37,991 nucleotides of DNA from an uncultured bacterium (GCA_913051705.1 CAJXCW010000016.1:1-37991), one strand, 5' to 3'. Shown: positions 17,113 to 25,528, counted from the first letter of the stretch. Notes: generated by a model not told the origin, from the sequence alone. Program-made: numbers and translations.

Positions 17113-18048
17113 ATGACAGGCATACTGAAACATCTGGTGGACTGGAAGTACTGGAGTGACGAAGATGTCGTCCGGGTGCTGGATCTTGCACAGCGCGTTA
17201 AACACCATCGCTGGGAATACCAGGGTCATATGCAGGGGAATACCCTGGTCATGATTTTTCAGAAGACATCGACGCGCACCAGGGTATCTTTCGAAGCAGG
17301 GATGACAGAGCTTGGTGGGCATGCCATCAATCTGGATTGGAACACCACGAACTTTACGCTCAGCAAGATCCGTTTCGAAACCCGTTATCTTGGCCGTAAT
17401 GCCGCTTTGATCATGGCGAGATTAAAGGAAAATGCGGATCTCCTGGAGATGGAAAAGGCATCGACCGTGCCTGTCATCAACGGATGCTGCAATTTGTATC
17501 ATCCCTGTCAAGCTCTGGCGGACATGCTGACCATTGCCGAAGATCGCCCGGAAGGCATACGGGGCGCCAGATTAACGTATATAGGCGTGTACAATAATGT
17601 GGCAAATTCACTGGTGTCCATCGCCGCACCGCTGGGTGTTCATCTGACGCTGGTGTGTCCGATCAGAGAACAGGGAAGCATTGATGAGGAAAGCAGACAG
17701 CGGTTGCTGAATGAGGGCTTGCTTACGGAAACACTGGATGCAAAAGCGGCCGTCAAAGAGGCGGACTACATCTATACAGATACCTGGCTGGATATGGAAT
17801 ATTTTAATGATCCCGGTTATGCCTCAGAGAGAGACAAGCGCTGTGAAATTATGATGCCATATCAGGTGAACCGGGAACTCCTTGAAGGCTGTCATGCCAA
17901 AATCATGCACGATATGCCGATCCACCCGGACTACGAAATTGCAGAAGATATGATCGAGGATGAGAGCTCGATTATTTACGACCAGGCCGAAAATCGTCTC
18001 GATGCCCAGAAAGCGATTATGCTGCACGTGCACCGCCACATGAAGTGA
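17113..18048 (+). CDS. Ornithine/aspartate-type carbamoyltransferase, variant ligand motif
   Basis: This is a 311-residue member of the aspartate/ornithine carbamoyltransferase superfamily. The carbamoyl-phosphate loop STRTR (53-57), the HPCQ motif (130-133, NLYHPCQALADMLTI) and the second-domain Rossmann start (ARLTYIGVYNNVANSL) are intact. At the C-terminus NRLDAQKAIM matches OTC. The ornithine-binding motif HCLP is replaced by HDMP (266-269, IMHDMPIHPDYEI), and the usual SMG loop reads DTWLDM. The amino-acid partner may therefore not be ornithine. A different amine or acylated ornithine is possible. The ATG at 17113 has AAGGA upstream. An in-frame GTG at 17038 would translate the inverted repeat and is rejected. 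No other arginine gene is nearby. Confidence 0.88.
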   Translation: MTGILKHLVDWKYWSDEDVVRVLDLAQRVKHHRWEYQGHMQGNTLVMIFQKTSTRTRVSFEAGMTELGGHAINLDWNTTNFTLSKIRFETRYLGRNAALIMARLKENADLLEMEKASTVPVINGCCNLYHPCQALADMLTIAEDRPEGIRGARLTYIGVYNNVANSLVSIAAPLGVHLTLVCPIREQGSIDEESRQRLLNEGLLTETLDAKAAVKEADYIYTDTWLDMEYFNDPGYASERDKRCEIMMPYQVNRELLEGCHAKIMHDMPIHPDYEIAEDMIEDESSIIYDQAENRLDAQKAIMLHVHRHMK

Positions 18049-18049
18049 G

Positions 18050-18123
18050 CTGATGCCCTGCATCAGGGCTTGTAGCTTGTAGCCGGTAGAATCTACAAGC
18101 TACCGCTACAAGGCATCTGTCAC
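18050..18123. repeat. Two-hairpin intergenic repeat, copy 1
   Basis: This starts with a small hairpin TGATGCCCTGCATCA, continues with GGCTTGTAGCTTGTAGCCGG and inverted CTACAAGCTACCGCTACAAG, and ends GCATCTGTCAC. A second copy with the same order lies at 28529-28622. It sits in a convergent gap where it could also serve as a bidirectional terminator. Confidence 0.65.
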
Positions 18124-18130
18124 TTGCCGT

Positions 18131-19273
18131 CTATATATACCCCGTCGATCCATCCGGCCTCACCGGGCAGGTGCGTTGCCAGTGGAGATACGGATTATCC
18201 GTAATGGCCTCTTCGTTGACATCGATGCCCAGGCCGGGCGTGTCGCGCAGTTCCAGATAGCCGTCCTTGGGCAAATACGGGTCAAGTACGCATTTTTCCC
18301 ATGCCGTACCGACCGGCATGACGTATTCCAGAATCTTGAAATTAGGTGTAGCAGCCGAGAAATGGACGTTGACGGCGGTTGCTATGGGCCCCATGGGGTT
18401 ATGGGGTGCTACGGTCACGTAATGGGCTTCGGCGATGGCGGCAATCTTACGCATTTCGAGCAGGCCACCGCAGACACAGACATCCGGCTGAATGATATCG
18501 GCGCCCTGAGCGGTGATCAGATCGAGGAATTCAAAGCGGGTGTAGAGTGATTCGCCGGTGGCCAAAGGCACCTGCATCTGTTGCCGTAAGCGCGCCCAGG
18601 CGGGAATATGCTCGGGGCGCAATGGCTCTTCGTAGAAATACGGATCATACGGTGCAAGCGCATTGGCCAGTTGCAACGCCTGAATCGGCTCAAAAATCTT
18701 AGCATGCGGATCGAAGGCGAATTCCCATTCCTCCGGCGTATTCCGGCGTATCTCTTCAAAATATTGCGCGCCGGCTTTGCATACCAACCCCCAGCGGTTC
18801 GCATCGGGATTCAACTGATAGGGACTTGTTTTAAACGCGGTAAACCCCCACTTCTCATTTAGCTCATGCGCCCGTTCTGCCGCTTCCTTCCCGTTGCTTC
18901 CCCCCATACCCTGATACACCCGAACCCGATTACGCACGGCGCCGCCCAACAGCATATAAACCGGCAGACCGGCGGCTTTGCCGCTAATGTCCCAGAGGGC
19001 ATGGTCAATACCGGATATAACGGCCAAACCTGTACCCCCGGACGGGAAACGGAACTGCTGCATCAGCTTGAGCATGATATATTCGATGCGGCGCGGATCT
19101 TCCCCTTTGATCATTTCGAAGATATAGTCAGCGATAGGCTCCACCGACCGGTCCGGTCCCACCGAATAGGCCTCTCCCCAGCCATACAATCCTTCATCTG
19201 TTTCTACCTTGATCAGTCCACGAGATCGGTTGCCGAAACTGCCTAAAAAGGTCTTGATCGCTGTAATTTTCAT
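18131..19273 (-). CDS. Enolase-superfamily dehydratase, mandelate racemase/galactonate dehydratase type
   Basis: The 380-residue protein has the enolase-superfamily layout: capping domain (about 1-120) and (beta/alpha)7 barrel (about 130-340). Metal ligands are D188 (FAFDPH), a Glu at 215/216 (FYEEP) and E241 (LATGES). H190, next to D188, and H291 (VAPHNPMGP) match the acid/base His pair of the D-galactonate/gluconate dehydratase branch rather than a Lys-x-Lys racemase pair. It should remove water from a sugar acid to give a 2-keto-3-deoxy acid. The ATG at 19273 (MKITAIKTF) is the conserved start. The frame extends 7 codons upstream without support. It has no operon partner and stands in a gap-flanked position. 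The exact sugar acid is not determinable. Confidence 0.92.
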   Translation of the reverse strand: MKITAIKTFLGSFGNRSRGLIKVETDEGLYGWGEAYSVGPDRSVEPIADYIFEMIKGEDPRRIEYIMLKLMQQFRFPSGGTGLAVISGIDHALWDISGKAAGLPVYMLLGGAVRNRVRVYQGMGGSNGKEAAERAHELNEKWGFTAFKTSPYQLNPDANRWGLVCKAGAQYFEEIRRNTPEEWEFAFDPHAKIFEPIQALQLANALAPYDPYFYEEPLRPEHIPAWARLRQQMQVPLATGESLYTRFEFLDLITAQGADIIQPDVCVCGGLLEMRKIAAIAEAHYVTVAPHNPMGPIATAVNVHFSAATPNFKILEYVMPVGTAWEKCVLDPYLPKDGYLELRDTPGLGIDVNEEAITDNPYLHWQRTCPVRPDGSTGYI

Positions 19274-19694
19274 AACAAGTCCACCCCGGTGCAAAGAGAT
19301 GTTCGTGACGAATTTTATTTCATAACGCCGGTTGTCATAAATTAGACCGGCGCCATAGCAGAACAGTAATCTATACAGGCGCTATGGCCCTGTAAAATAG
19401 GGATAGGCGCAAGATAGAGGGCATAGGCTGGGCTGTCAAGTACGGTTACTGTGGCATGCCAATTGCGCTGGGTGGAATTCAGAGGCCGTTCCGCTCCAGG
19501 CGTGTAGATAAAATACGGGCGGAAGGCCGGAGAGATGGAAGGATGAAACATCCCCTTGGGGTTTCCCTTCCATTACGCCATCCTCCTGTCCTTCCGTCCG
19601 CGTTACTTCGTCCAACCAACACGCCTGTTATATTCCGTTTCATGTAAACCCATCCTGCAGCAACGTCCGCCTGTCGAAACAAGCAGACTATCCC
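19274..19694. other. Intergenic region with GGAAGGATG inverted repeat
   Basis: About 420 bp separate two divergent genes before the M55 promoter. Positions 19519-19600 carry GGAAGG and GATGGAAGGATG words. They are followed by a hairpin (GAAACATCCCC/TTGGGGTTTC) and inverted copies (CTTCCATTACGCCATCCTCC), related to the repeat at 17040-17097. Positions 19342-19551 are open on the minus strand and read somewhat protein-like (YTPGAERPLNSTQRNWHATV), but I cannot assign it. No other gene is apparent. Confidence 0.5.
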
Positions 19695-19725
19695 TTGACA
19701 TATTCCTTCCAAAATATTGTATAAT
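19695..19725 (+). promoter_or_regulatory. Candidate sigma-70 promoter for the M55 gene
   Basis: Perfect hexamers TTGACA (19695-19700) and TATAAT (19720-19725) are present, but with a long 19-bp spacer. They lie about 54 bp upstream of the M55 ATG, on the same strand, in an AT-rich context. Confidence 0.5.
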
Positions 19726-19778
19726 AATAAGGTACCGCAAATTCAGAATATCAGAATTACATATTCAGGAGGAGACAG

Positions 19779-20684
19779 ATGATGAAATTTCAAAAATGGC
19801 TTCTTGCCCTTGTCGTGCTGCTCATCAATACCACAAACACGTATGCGCAGCAGGATAAACTCAAAATCTATATTTCCGTCGACATGGAAGGCGTGGTTGG
19901 GGCGGTGACTGGTGAGCAGCTGGGCCCGGGCGGCTTCGAATATCAGCGGTTTCGTGAATTCATGACGCAGGAGGTCAATGCGGCGATAGAAGCGGCGTTT
20001 GAGGCCGGGGCTACGGAGATACTGGTGAGTGACTCCCACGGTAACGGCCAGAACCTGTTGATCGATAAGATGCCGCGAGGTGTGCAGGTCATCCGCTCCT
20101 GGCCCAGGCACTTCGGTATGATGGCCGGGATCGACGAGACGTTCGATGGGGTTATCTTTTTGGGATATCACGCCAGCACCACCAATCCCGAAGGAGTGCG
20201 CGCGCATACCATATCCAGCGCGCGTCTGGCCGCCGTCAGGCTCAACGGCATGGCCATGCCCGAGGCGGGCATCAATGCGGCAGTTGCCGGGCATTTCAAT
20301 GTGCCGGTAATCATGATATCGGGTGACGACGTCGCGGTCAAGGAAGCGCAGGACCTGATCGGTGATATGGAGGGCGCGGTCGTCAAATGGGCTAATAGTT
20401 TCCACTCGGCCCGCTCCCTTCATCCGGAAGATGCCTACGAACTGATTCGACAAAAGGTAAAAAGGGCCATCGAACGGATCGATCAATTCAAGCCGTATAA
20501 ACTACAGACGCCGATCACACTGGATGTAACCTTTAAAAGTTACCGCCCGTCGCAGGTCATGGCGTTTCTATCTATCGTGGAGCGGACCGATGCACACAGC
20601 ATCAGGTATGTAGGTAAGGACATGGTTGAGGTGTCGGATTTCATGACCTTCGTGACCAGCTATAATATTGCGCTGGAGCCGTAA
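19779..20684 (+). CDS. Secreted M55-family D-aminopeptidase (DppA-like)
   Basis: This is a 301-residue DppA-type zinc peptidase that should release D-amino acids such as D-Ala from peptides, for example during wall turnover. A signal peptide (1-23, WLLALVVLLINTTNTYAQ) predicts export, whereas classic DppA is cytoplasmic. The zinc ligands are present: D35 and E37 in ISVDMEGVV, H87 in SDSHGNG, H131 in LGYHA and E162 in PEAGINAAVAG. Its strong ribosome-binding site AGGAGGA (19767-19773) precedes two adjacent ATG codons, and a consensus-like promoter lies upstream. A broken DUF2059 gene and a murA-like gene follow on the same strand, so the neighbourhood suggests a cell-envelope role. Confidence 0.92.
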   Translation: MMKFQKWLLALVVLLINTTNTYAQQDKLKIYISVDMEGVVGAVTGEQLGPGGFEYQRFREFMTQEVNAAIEAAFEAGATEILVSDSHGNGQNLLIDKMPRGVQVIRSWPRHFGMMAGIDETFDGVIFLGYHASTTNPEGVRAHTISSARLAAVRLNGMAMPEAGINAAVAGHFNVPVIMISGDDVAVKEAQDLIGDMEGAVVKWANSFHSARSLHPEDAYELIRQKVKRAIERIDQFKPYKLQTPITLDVTFKSYRPSQVMAFLSIVERTDAHSIRYVGKDMVEVSDFMTFVTSYNIALEP

Positions 20685-20687
20685 CGG

Positions 20688-21095
20688 ATGCCGAGTATCA
20701 GAGCAGGTTGCGGGTTGTGGATGGATGCGCATCTTTTTGTGGTTACGGGCAAGGTAGACATTTCATTGGATTTAATTCTCGGCGTGATGCGTGGATTTAT
20801 GACCATCCAGACAACGTTTGATGCCGATGCTGAGGATATCGGCGAGGATGAAATAGATATCATGTTCAGTGTGATGCAGATCGATCTACAAGAAAACTAG
20901 GGGAAATTTTATTTGCTGAAAACGTTATATACATTTCGTAACACCTCTGACGAAGATCTTGTCGCATATATTAAGATATGGGAATCTGAGGCAGGCAGAC
21001 GTTTCGTTAACATCGGCAATGCGGGTTTGAGAAGCGTATTACAAGAAGCTGCCGATCGGGCGGTGGACCTGGCAAAGGTCAATGGTGATATGTGA
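20688..21095 (+). pseudogene. DUF2059-like protein remnant with in-frame amber stop
   Basis: One frame from 20688 to 21095 is interrupted only by TAG at 20898-20900. Before the stop it reads DISLDLILGVMRGFMTIQ and ends MFSVMQIDLQEN. After it, it reads LLKTLYTFRNTSDEDLVAYI and WESEAGRRFVNIGNAG. The second part matches the C-terminal DUF2059 pattern (Y-x-Y/F-R, D-x-x-L-x-x-Y, ES-x-AGR) and the first part looks like the segment that normally precedes it. A signal peptide and N-terminal half are missing, since the M55 gene ends 4 bp upstream. I read it as a 5'-truncated, stopped pseudogene. A short real protein (20688-20900, 70 aa) cannot be excluded. Confidence 0.6.
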
Positions 21096-21117
21096 TTTTT
21101 GATTGGTGATTGAAAAA
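21092..21117 (+). repeat. GGTGATT repeat copy upstream of the murA-like gene
   Basis: GTGATTTTTGATTGGTGATT followed by GAAAA, identical over 25 bases to the inverted copy at 8838-8873. It begins within the last codon of the DUF2059 remnant. Confidence 0.8.
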
Positions 21118-21187
21118 GCGGAGATAGGATCATTGACGTATTCATATGTAGCGTTCTTTGACCTATGTTTTTCCCGAAAGGGTGGCT

Positions 21188-22513
21188 ATGGCTAATTTGC
21201 TTGTCAACGGCGGTAAACCGCTTTCCGGTACGATTATCCCGTCGGGTAATAAGAATGCCATGTTGCCGATCCTGTGCGCCACGGTATTGACGGATGAAAT
21301 CGTCACATTGCGGAATGTGCCGAACATTACGGATGTTCAGAAGGTGGTTCGTTTTTTGGGCGCTATGGGTTCGAAACTCGACTGGGACCAGGCCGCCGGC
21401 GTTTTACGTATCAACAACGCGGCGTTTCATGATGAACTTGGTGATGTTCCTCTACCTGCGGGCATGCGTTCCGCAGTACTTTTGCTGCCTGCCTTATTGC
21501 GGCGAGTAGGGAAGATCGAATTTTCGAATACAAAAGGATGCGCGTTGGGCGTTCGTGAACTGGATCCGCATATTGATGTGTTAAGGATCTTAGGGGCGGA
21601 TGTCGTGTCCGATGATCCCATCATACTCGAATTAAACGGCAACTTCAAAGGTGGTCGGCTCTGGCAGGACTATATGTCGGTCACCACCACGGAGAATTTT
21701 GTGATGGGCGCTGTTCTGGCAGAAGGGCATTCCACCCTGATTAACGCAGCCAGCGAACCCCATGTGCAGGATCTTTGCCGTCTTTTGAACGAGATGGGCG
21801 CCAGGATCGAAGGCATCGGGTCGAGTATTCTTCATGTCGAGGGGGTGGAGCGCCTTGGAGGTGCTGAAGTCGCTATTTCCCCCGACCATCATGAGATCAC
21901 GACCTTTCTGGCCCTGGGGGCGATTACAGGCGGTGAGATTCACGTTGAACAGTCGGTGCCTCAATATTTCGATCTGATCAATCGGTCGTTCAAAAAACTG
22001 GGTGTAGAGATCGAATATGACGGCGATACGGCGATCGTTCGTGAAAACCAGCCGTTTCGTATAGATGCCCCGCATACCACCAATTTGCTGGCAAAAATAG
22101 AAGCGGCTCCCTGGCCGTACTTTCCGGCAGATTTATTACCGCTCATGATCCCTCTGGCCGTCCGGGCAGAGGGTCAGATGATGTTCTGGAATAAAGTGTA
22201 TGAAGGCGCCTTTTTCTGGATGTCGGAACTGGTCAAGTTCGGCGCCCATGTGGTCACCAGCGATCCGCACCGTATCATTGTATTCGGAAACCGGCCGTTG
22301 CGGCCGGTGACGGTAGAGGCACCGTATATCATCCGAGCGGCGGTGGCGCTGTATATGACGGCGGCGAGTATTCCGGGGATCAGCGTCATTAAAGGTGCGG
22401 AATCCATTCAACGGGCGCATCCGCATTTTGTAGAGAACCTGCAGGCATTAGGGGCGGATGTGGAATGGGAGGGCTTGAGCGGTATCGAAGAAGATGACCA
22501 GCCTGCCGGATGA
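21188..22513 (+). CDS. murA: UDP-N-acetylglucosamine 1-carboxyvinyltransferase-like (divergent MurA)
   Basis: This 441-residue EPSP-synthase-fold enzyme resembles MurA, which transfers enolpyruvate from PEP to UDP-GlcNAc in the first committed step of peptidoglycan synthesis. K22-N23 (SGNKNAMLPIL), the active-site loop Cys C118 and R123 (NTKGCALGVRELDPHID), TTTENFVMGAVLAEG and the Asp of FPADLL are retained. The segment that normally reads ENRFMHVPEL is EGAFFWMSEL, losing its Arg. The C-terminal DLR reads IIR and HIDRGYERI is replaced by SIQRAHPHF. It is therefore either a divergent MurA or a paralog with altered substrate. The ATG at 21188 follows AAAGGGTGG. It converges with the next gene, only 16 bp away. 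Confidence 0.85.
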   Translation: MANLLVNGGKPLSGTIIPSGNKNAMLPILCATVLTDEIVTLRNVPNITDVQKVVRFLGAMGSKLDWDQAAGVLRINNAAFHDELGDVPLPAGMRSAVLLLPALLRRVGKIEFSNTKGCALGVRELDPHIDVLRILGADVVSDDPIILELNGNFKGGRLWQDYMSVTTTENFVMGAVLAEGHSTLINAASEPHVQDLCRLLNEMGARIEGIGSSILHVEGVERLGGAEVAISPDHHEITTFLALGAITGGEIHVEQSVPQYFDLINRSFKKLGVEIEYDGDTAIVRENQPFRIDAPHTTNLLAKIEAAPWPYFPADLLPLMIPLAVRAEGQMMFWNKVYEGAFFWMSELVKFGAHVVTSDPHRIIVFGNRPLRPVTVEAPYIIRAAVALYMTAASIPGISVIKGAESIQRAHPHFVENLQALGADVEWEGLSGIEEDDQPAG

Positions 22514-22529
22514 TCCTCTTCTTCTTAGA

Positions 22530-24332
22530 CTATCCGATCACTCGCATTGGAATTAGCGGTTTGGATGAGTCTACCTTGAAATCCAGGTTTACCTCCTGCT
22601 CCCCACGACGGAAGACCATTTTGCCGGCCCCATCGGCAGGAGCATCTACACCCGGTGCTTCATAGAGCGGATACGCCTCATAATCCAATATTTCACCATC
22701 TACGCTATGCGGGCCGTCGTAGATTAATTCCAGACGGCGACCGGCCAACGTATCGACCACCACGCGGTCCTGTGTCGGCCAGCCACCGATATCCAGGTGC
22801 GCGGTCGTACGGCGATCACAGAACGTTTCGAATGACTCTATTTCAGACGCTTCGGCAGCTTCGATAATCAAGCCGGCATGTACATCCGGAATGCGCAACA
22901 TCCAGCCGTCTATCTGATTGGGATTATTCGTCAAAAACCGGACCGAACCCGTTTCCCGTATCTCAGTCCATTCGTAGGCGCCAATAGGGCGTAGTGCGAT
23001 GTAGGCTCCTACGCCGGTATCACCCATGATCCAACCGTCCCGCTCGACCCAGGCGATGGTTCTGGGCAGAAACATATTGGCATACGGCGCCTCATCCTCT
23101 TCCGGAATACGATACAGAATAATAGCTGTGCCCTCATGTTGCATCATCTGTTCGTAAGGCGAAGCGCCGAACAGCCGGTCGGGCCATTGAAGATACGGTT
23201 TGTCGGACCCGATCTGATGGCCGATGTTCTGGGGATAACCCACAAGAAACGCGCTGAAACGGTCCGGGCTGCGATATGGATGATTGCAGGTGATTTTACA
23301 CTCCTGATTTTCCCCTTTCCAGGTCAGGTCCCAGGATATCAGATCAATAGGTCCCGACATCGGACCGGGCAGCCCCGTTTGGGTCGTTCCAAGCGCAAAA
23401 GAGGGGCTCATATACGTATATTTACGTACAGGCCGGGCTTCGCGTTCTACGCATCGGTAAAAAGTACGCGGCGCTTTGGTCTTTTTTACCACATGGGGCG
23501 TCGACCGGTCCCAGGCCATTTCAGCAAACAGGGCAGGCGGGCGGTACCGGGCCGTAGTCGCCGGGATGCCGAAGCCGTGGATGTGAATCTGCGAATTGAA
23601 CTCCTCACCGCCGAAGAACATAAATTGTAAGATCGGAATCGCCCCGGAGAACCGCCATGTATTCTCACGATAGCCTTCTCGGCTGTGTCCGCCCGCCCAC
23701 GCGCCATGGAAATATTCCAGGGCCATATCGGCCACATAGAGGGACAGCACTCGTTCTGCCTGTTTTCTTAAATGTGGGTCTTGTGCATGGTCCACCAGGG
23801 CGATCATGGGCACCATATGTTCGATATGATATTGCGGGGAATCGTACTCGTGGTGGCCGTTGACGGCCGTCCGATTGATCATACCCAGTATCCAGCGCAT
23901 GGCTTCGGCCCGCATGGCATCCGGTGGCAGTCCGTTCCATGTGCGGTCCAGGTCCGGCCACATTTCTGCGGCCAGCAGGTTGCCGACATAGTACATCAGC
24001 CAGTGGTTTTCCGTATTGCCCCGTTCCAGGACACCTTCGGTCATGAATTCTTTGATGATGGCCATGGCATCATCCGGCATTTTATCCGGCCACCGGCAGG
24101 CCAGGGCCATGCAGGGAAAGATCTGAAACGGGCCACCTGTAGGCCGCCCGTTCGGACCGTCGGTCCGCAGGTTGAGGCCGTTCTTAACGATATCTACGAT
24201 GTGATCGTGATGTTGATCTTTGGCTAATAAAACATGGGCATCCCAGAGCCCGCGCCCCCCCTGTTCCGCTTTGTAATCGATAATCTGTTTTGCCCGGGCA
24301 TCCACCTGCGCCCGGTAGGCATCCTGCGTCAT
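22530..24332 (-). CDS. Probable (alpha/alpha)-toroid plus beta-sandwich protein, lyase-like
   Basis: I cannot name this 600-residue protein. The N-terminal 280 residues are helical and carry phrases common in (alpha/alpha)-toroid polysaccharide lyases and related uncharacterised proteins: GNTENHWLMYYVGNLLAAEM, GHHEYDSPQYHIEHMVPMI (Asn/His/Tyr-rich, suggestive of an active site) and WAGGHSREGYRENTWRFSG. The C-terminal half is beta-rich. There is no obvious signal peptide. The start at 24332 is firm: AGGAGG lies 7 bp before the ATG, and the ATG overlaps the TGA of the upstream BNR-propeller gene (ATGA), indicating translational coupling. A heparinase- or alginate-lyase-like role in glycan breakdown is plausible but unproven. 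Confidence 0.7.
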   Translation of the reverse strand: MTQDAYRAQVDARAKQIIDYKAEQGGRGLWDAHVLLAKDQHHDHIVDIVKNGLNLRTDGPNGRPTGGPFQIFPCMALACRWPDKMPDDAMAIIKEFMTEGVLERGNTENHWLMYYVGNLLAAEMWPDLDRTWNGLPPDAMRAEAMRWILGMINRTAVNGHHEYDSPQYHIEHMVPMIALVDHAQDPHLRKQAERVLSLYVADMALEYFHGAWAGGHSREGYRENTWRFSGAIPILQFMFFGGEEFNSQIHIHGFGIPATTARYRPPALFAEMAWDRSTPHVVKKTKAPRTFYRCVEREARPVRKYTYMSPSFALGTTQTGLPGPMSGPIDLISWDLTWKGENQECKITCNHPYRSPDRFSAFLVGYPQNIGHQIGSDKPYLQWPDRLFGASPYEQMMQHEGTAIILYRIPEEDEAPYANMFLPRTIAWVERDGWIMGDTGVGAYIALRPIGAYEWTEIRETGSVRFLTNNPNQIDGWMLRIPDVHAGLIIEAAEASEIESFETFCDRRTTAHLDIGGWPTQDRVVVDTLAGRRLELIYDGPHSVDGEILDYEAYPLYEAPGVDAPADGAGKMVFRRGEQEVNLDFKVDSSKPLIPMRVIG

Positions 24333-25204
24333 ACGAGTCCTCCTTCTGGTGGTAAAATTGCCTGCACATGGACAAATCCTTCTATCTGCCGCCAGGTATG
24401 CCCGGCATCTTCCGTAGACCAGAGGCCGCCCGGGGTGGCACCCGCCATCCACACATTCGGCTTATCAGGATGTACAGCTACAGCCGCGCATAGCATCCGT
24501 GGACCGGATTGACGCCAGTAGCCTGATTCGTCGCCTACCGTCACTCCATGTACGGTCGCTGCGACCATAGAACCATTGCAGGCAGCCAGATCGTATATAG
24601 CCCCCCCGTCCTTCGAATGTCCGGCGGCGTTCCAGGTCAACCCATCGGCACTGTGCCACACGCCCCGATCATCCGTACCGGCCCAGAACAGGTCGTGGGC
24701 GTAAGTCAGGGCGCGCACTGGTGTGCCGATGAGGCTGCTACGAGTCCATCGGGCGCCGCCGTCCTCCGCGATTAAGACGCCGGCCTCCGTACCGATCAAC
24801 CATCGAGAACTATCTGCCGGATCAATCTGTATCGCATTGGTAAACCGCTCGTTGACATTCAACGTGTCTGAAAGATGGGTCCACCGCACAGCACCTGTGT
24901 CGTCGCGTCGGCCTGTCGAAATGCTGAACGACGAACCGGCGACCACACCGGGATCACCATCAATTGAAGCGACGGCCATGACTTCGGTAAGCGTTTCATC
25001 GTGCAACTGTTTCCAGTATCCAGCCTGATGCGGCCATTCCCAGAGGCCGCTGCCCTGACAGGCGCCGGCCACGAGCCGTTCCGGCTCTCGAAGCAGGCTG
25101 GAAATGCCGGACGAAAGAGACCCCACGCGTGTCCAGGCGCCGCCAATGACACCGTGATACAATCCTTTTGAACCAATCAACCAATCCTGTTGCCAGGTAG
25201 GCAT
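24329..25204 (-). CDS. BNR/sialidase-type beta-propeller protein
   Basis: This 291-residue protein is built from BNR-type blades, seen as repeated GxWxSxDGGxxW-like units: GVLIAEDGGARWTRSSL, GVWHSADGLTWNAAG and GLWSTEDAGHTWRQIEG, with intervening WLIGTEAG, WAGTDDRG and WMAGATPG strands. Such propellers bind or act on glycans or simply scaffold. Catalytic sialidase residues are not evident, and there is no signal peptide. The ATG has GGAG 7 bp upstream. Its stop overlaps the start of the toroid protein by 4 bp, so the two are coupled. The shared translation suggests a joint role, but neither sequence reveals the substrate. Confidence 0.75.
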   Translation of the reverse strand: MPTWQQDWLIGSKGLYHGVIGGAWTRVGSLSSGISSLLREPERLVAGACQGSGLWEWPHQAGYWKQLHDETLTEVMAVASIDGDPGVVAGSSFSISTGRRDDTGAVRWTHLSDTLNVNERFTNAIQIDPADSSRWLIGTEAGVLIAEDGGARWTRSSLIGTPVRALTYAHDLFWAGTDDRGVWHSADGLTWNAAGHSKDGGAIYDLAACNGSMVAATVHGVTVGDESGYWRQSGPRMLCAAVAVHPDKPNVWMAGATPGGLWSTEDAGHTWRQIEGFVHVQAILPPEGGLV

Positions 25205-25261
25205 TTGTTCACTCCGTTCATTAGATATTATAGGTTACGTTCGACTCTTTAAGCTCTTCCG

Positions 25262-25528
25262 CTATAGAGGTGACGGTGTATCGTTGACAACCGTCCATCC
25301 GGAGGTCTGCAATTGGTCTCGAAGATAATCCCCCAGAGCAGCTTGCTTACGAATGACATCGGCATAACCCTTCCATCCCGCGACGGCCAGAGTAAGGGAG
25401 AGTTTAAGGCCGATAAATCGCCGGGACCATTGCATGAAGTAGCGTGGATGGTTGGTATGCGTCTGACATGTTCGAAGGCCTTCCGCGATAAAATCCGGTT
25501 CCAACAGCAGTGGGCTTTTTCCCTTCAT
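25262..25528 (-). pseudogene. PLP-dependent (group II) decarboxylase fragment
   Basis: The 88 codons match a stretch of a pyridoxal-phosphate group II amino-acid decarboxylase after the PLP lysine: THTNHPRYFMQWSRRFIGLK, then LSLTLAVAGWKGYADVIRKQ, then SGWTVVNDTPSPL, where the family continues with PVVCF-like residues. Full enzymes have about 450-500 residues. The PLP-binding part and the C-terminal end are both absent. It stops at TAG 25262-25264. The ATG with AAGGA nearby may be fortuitous. I consider it a gene relic. Confidence 0.75.

Noticed and set aside
4774-20900. Stop-codon reassignment (TAG recoding) suggested by in-frame amber codons in two genes
   Set aside because: Intact genes such as serA and the second M16 gene end in TAG, and the interrupted genes also carry truncations or a TAA, which points to ordinary decay.
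24333-24452. 40-residue extension of the toroid protein
   Set aside because: It overlaps the propeller gene in another frame. AGGAGG and the ATGA overlap fix the start at 24332.
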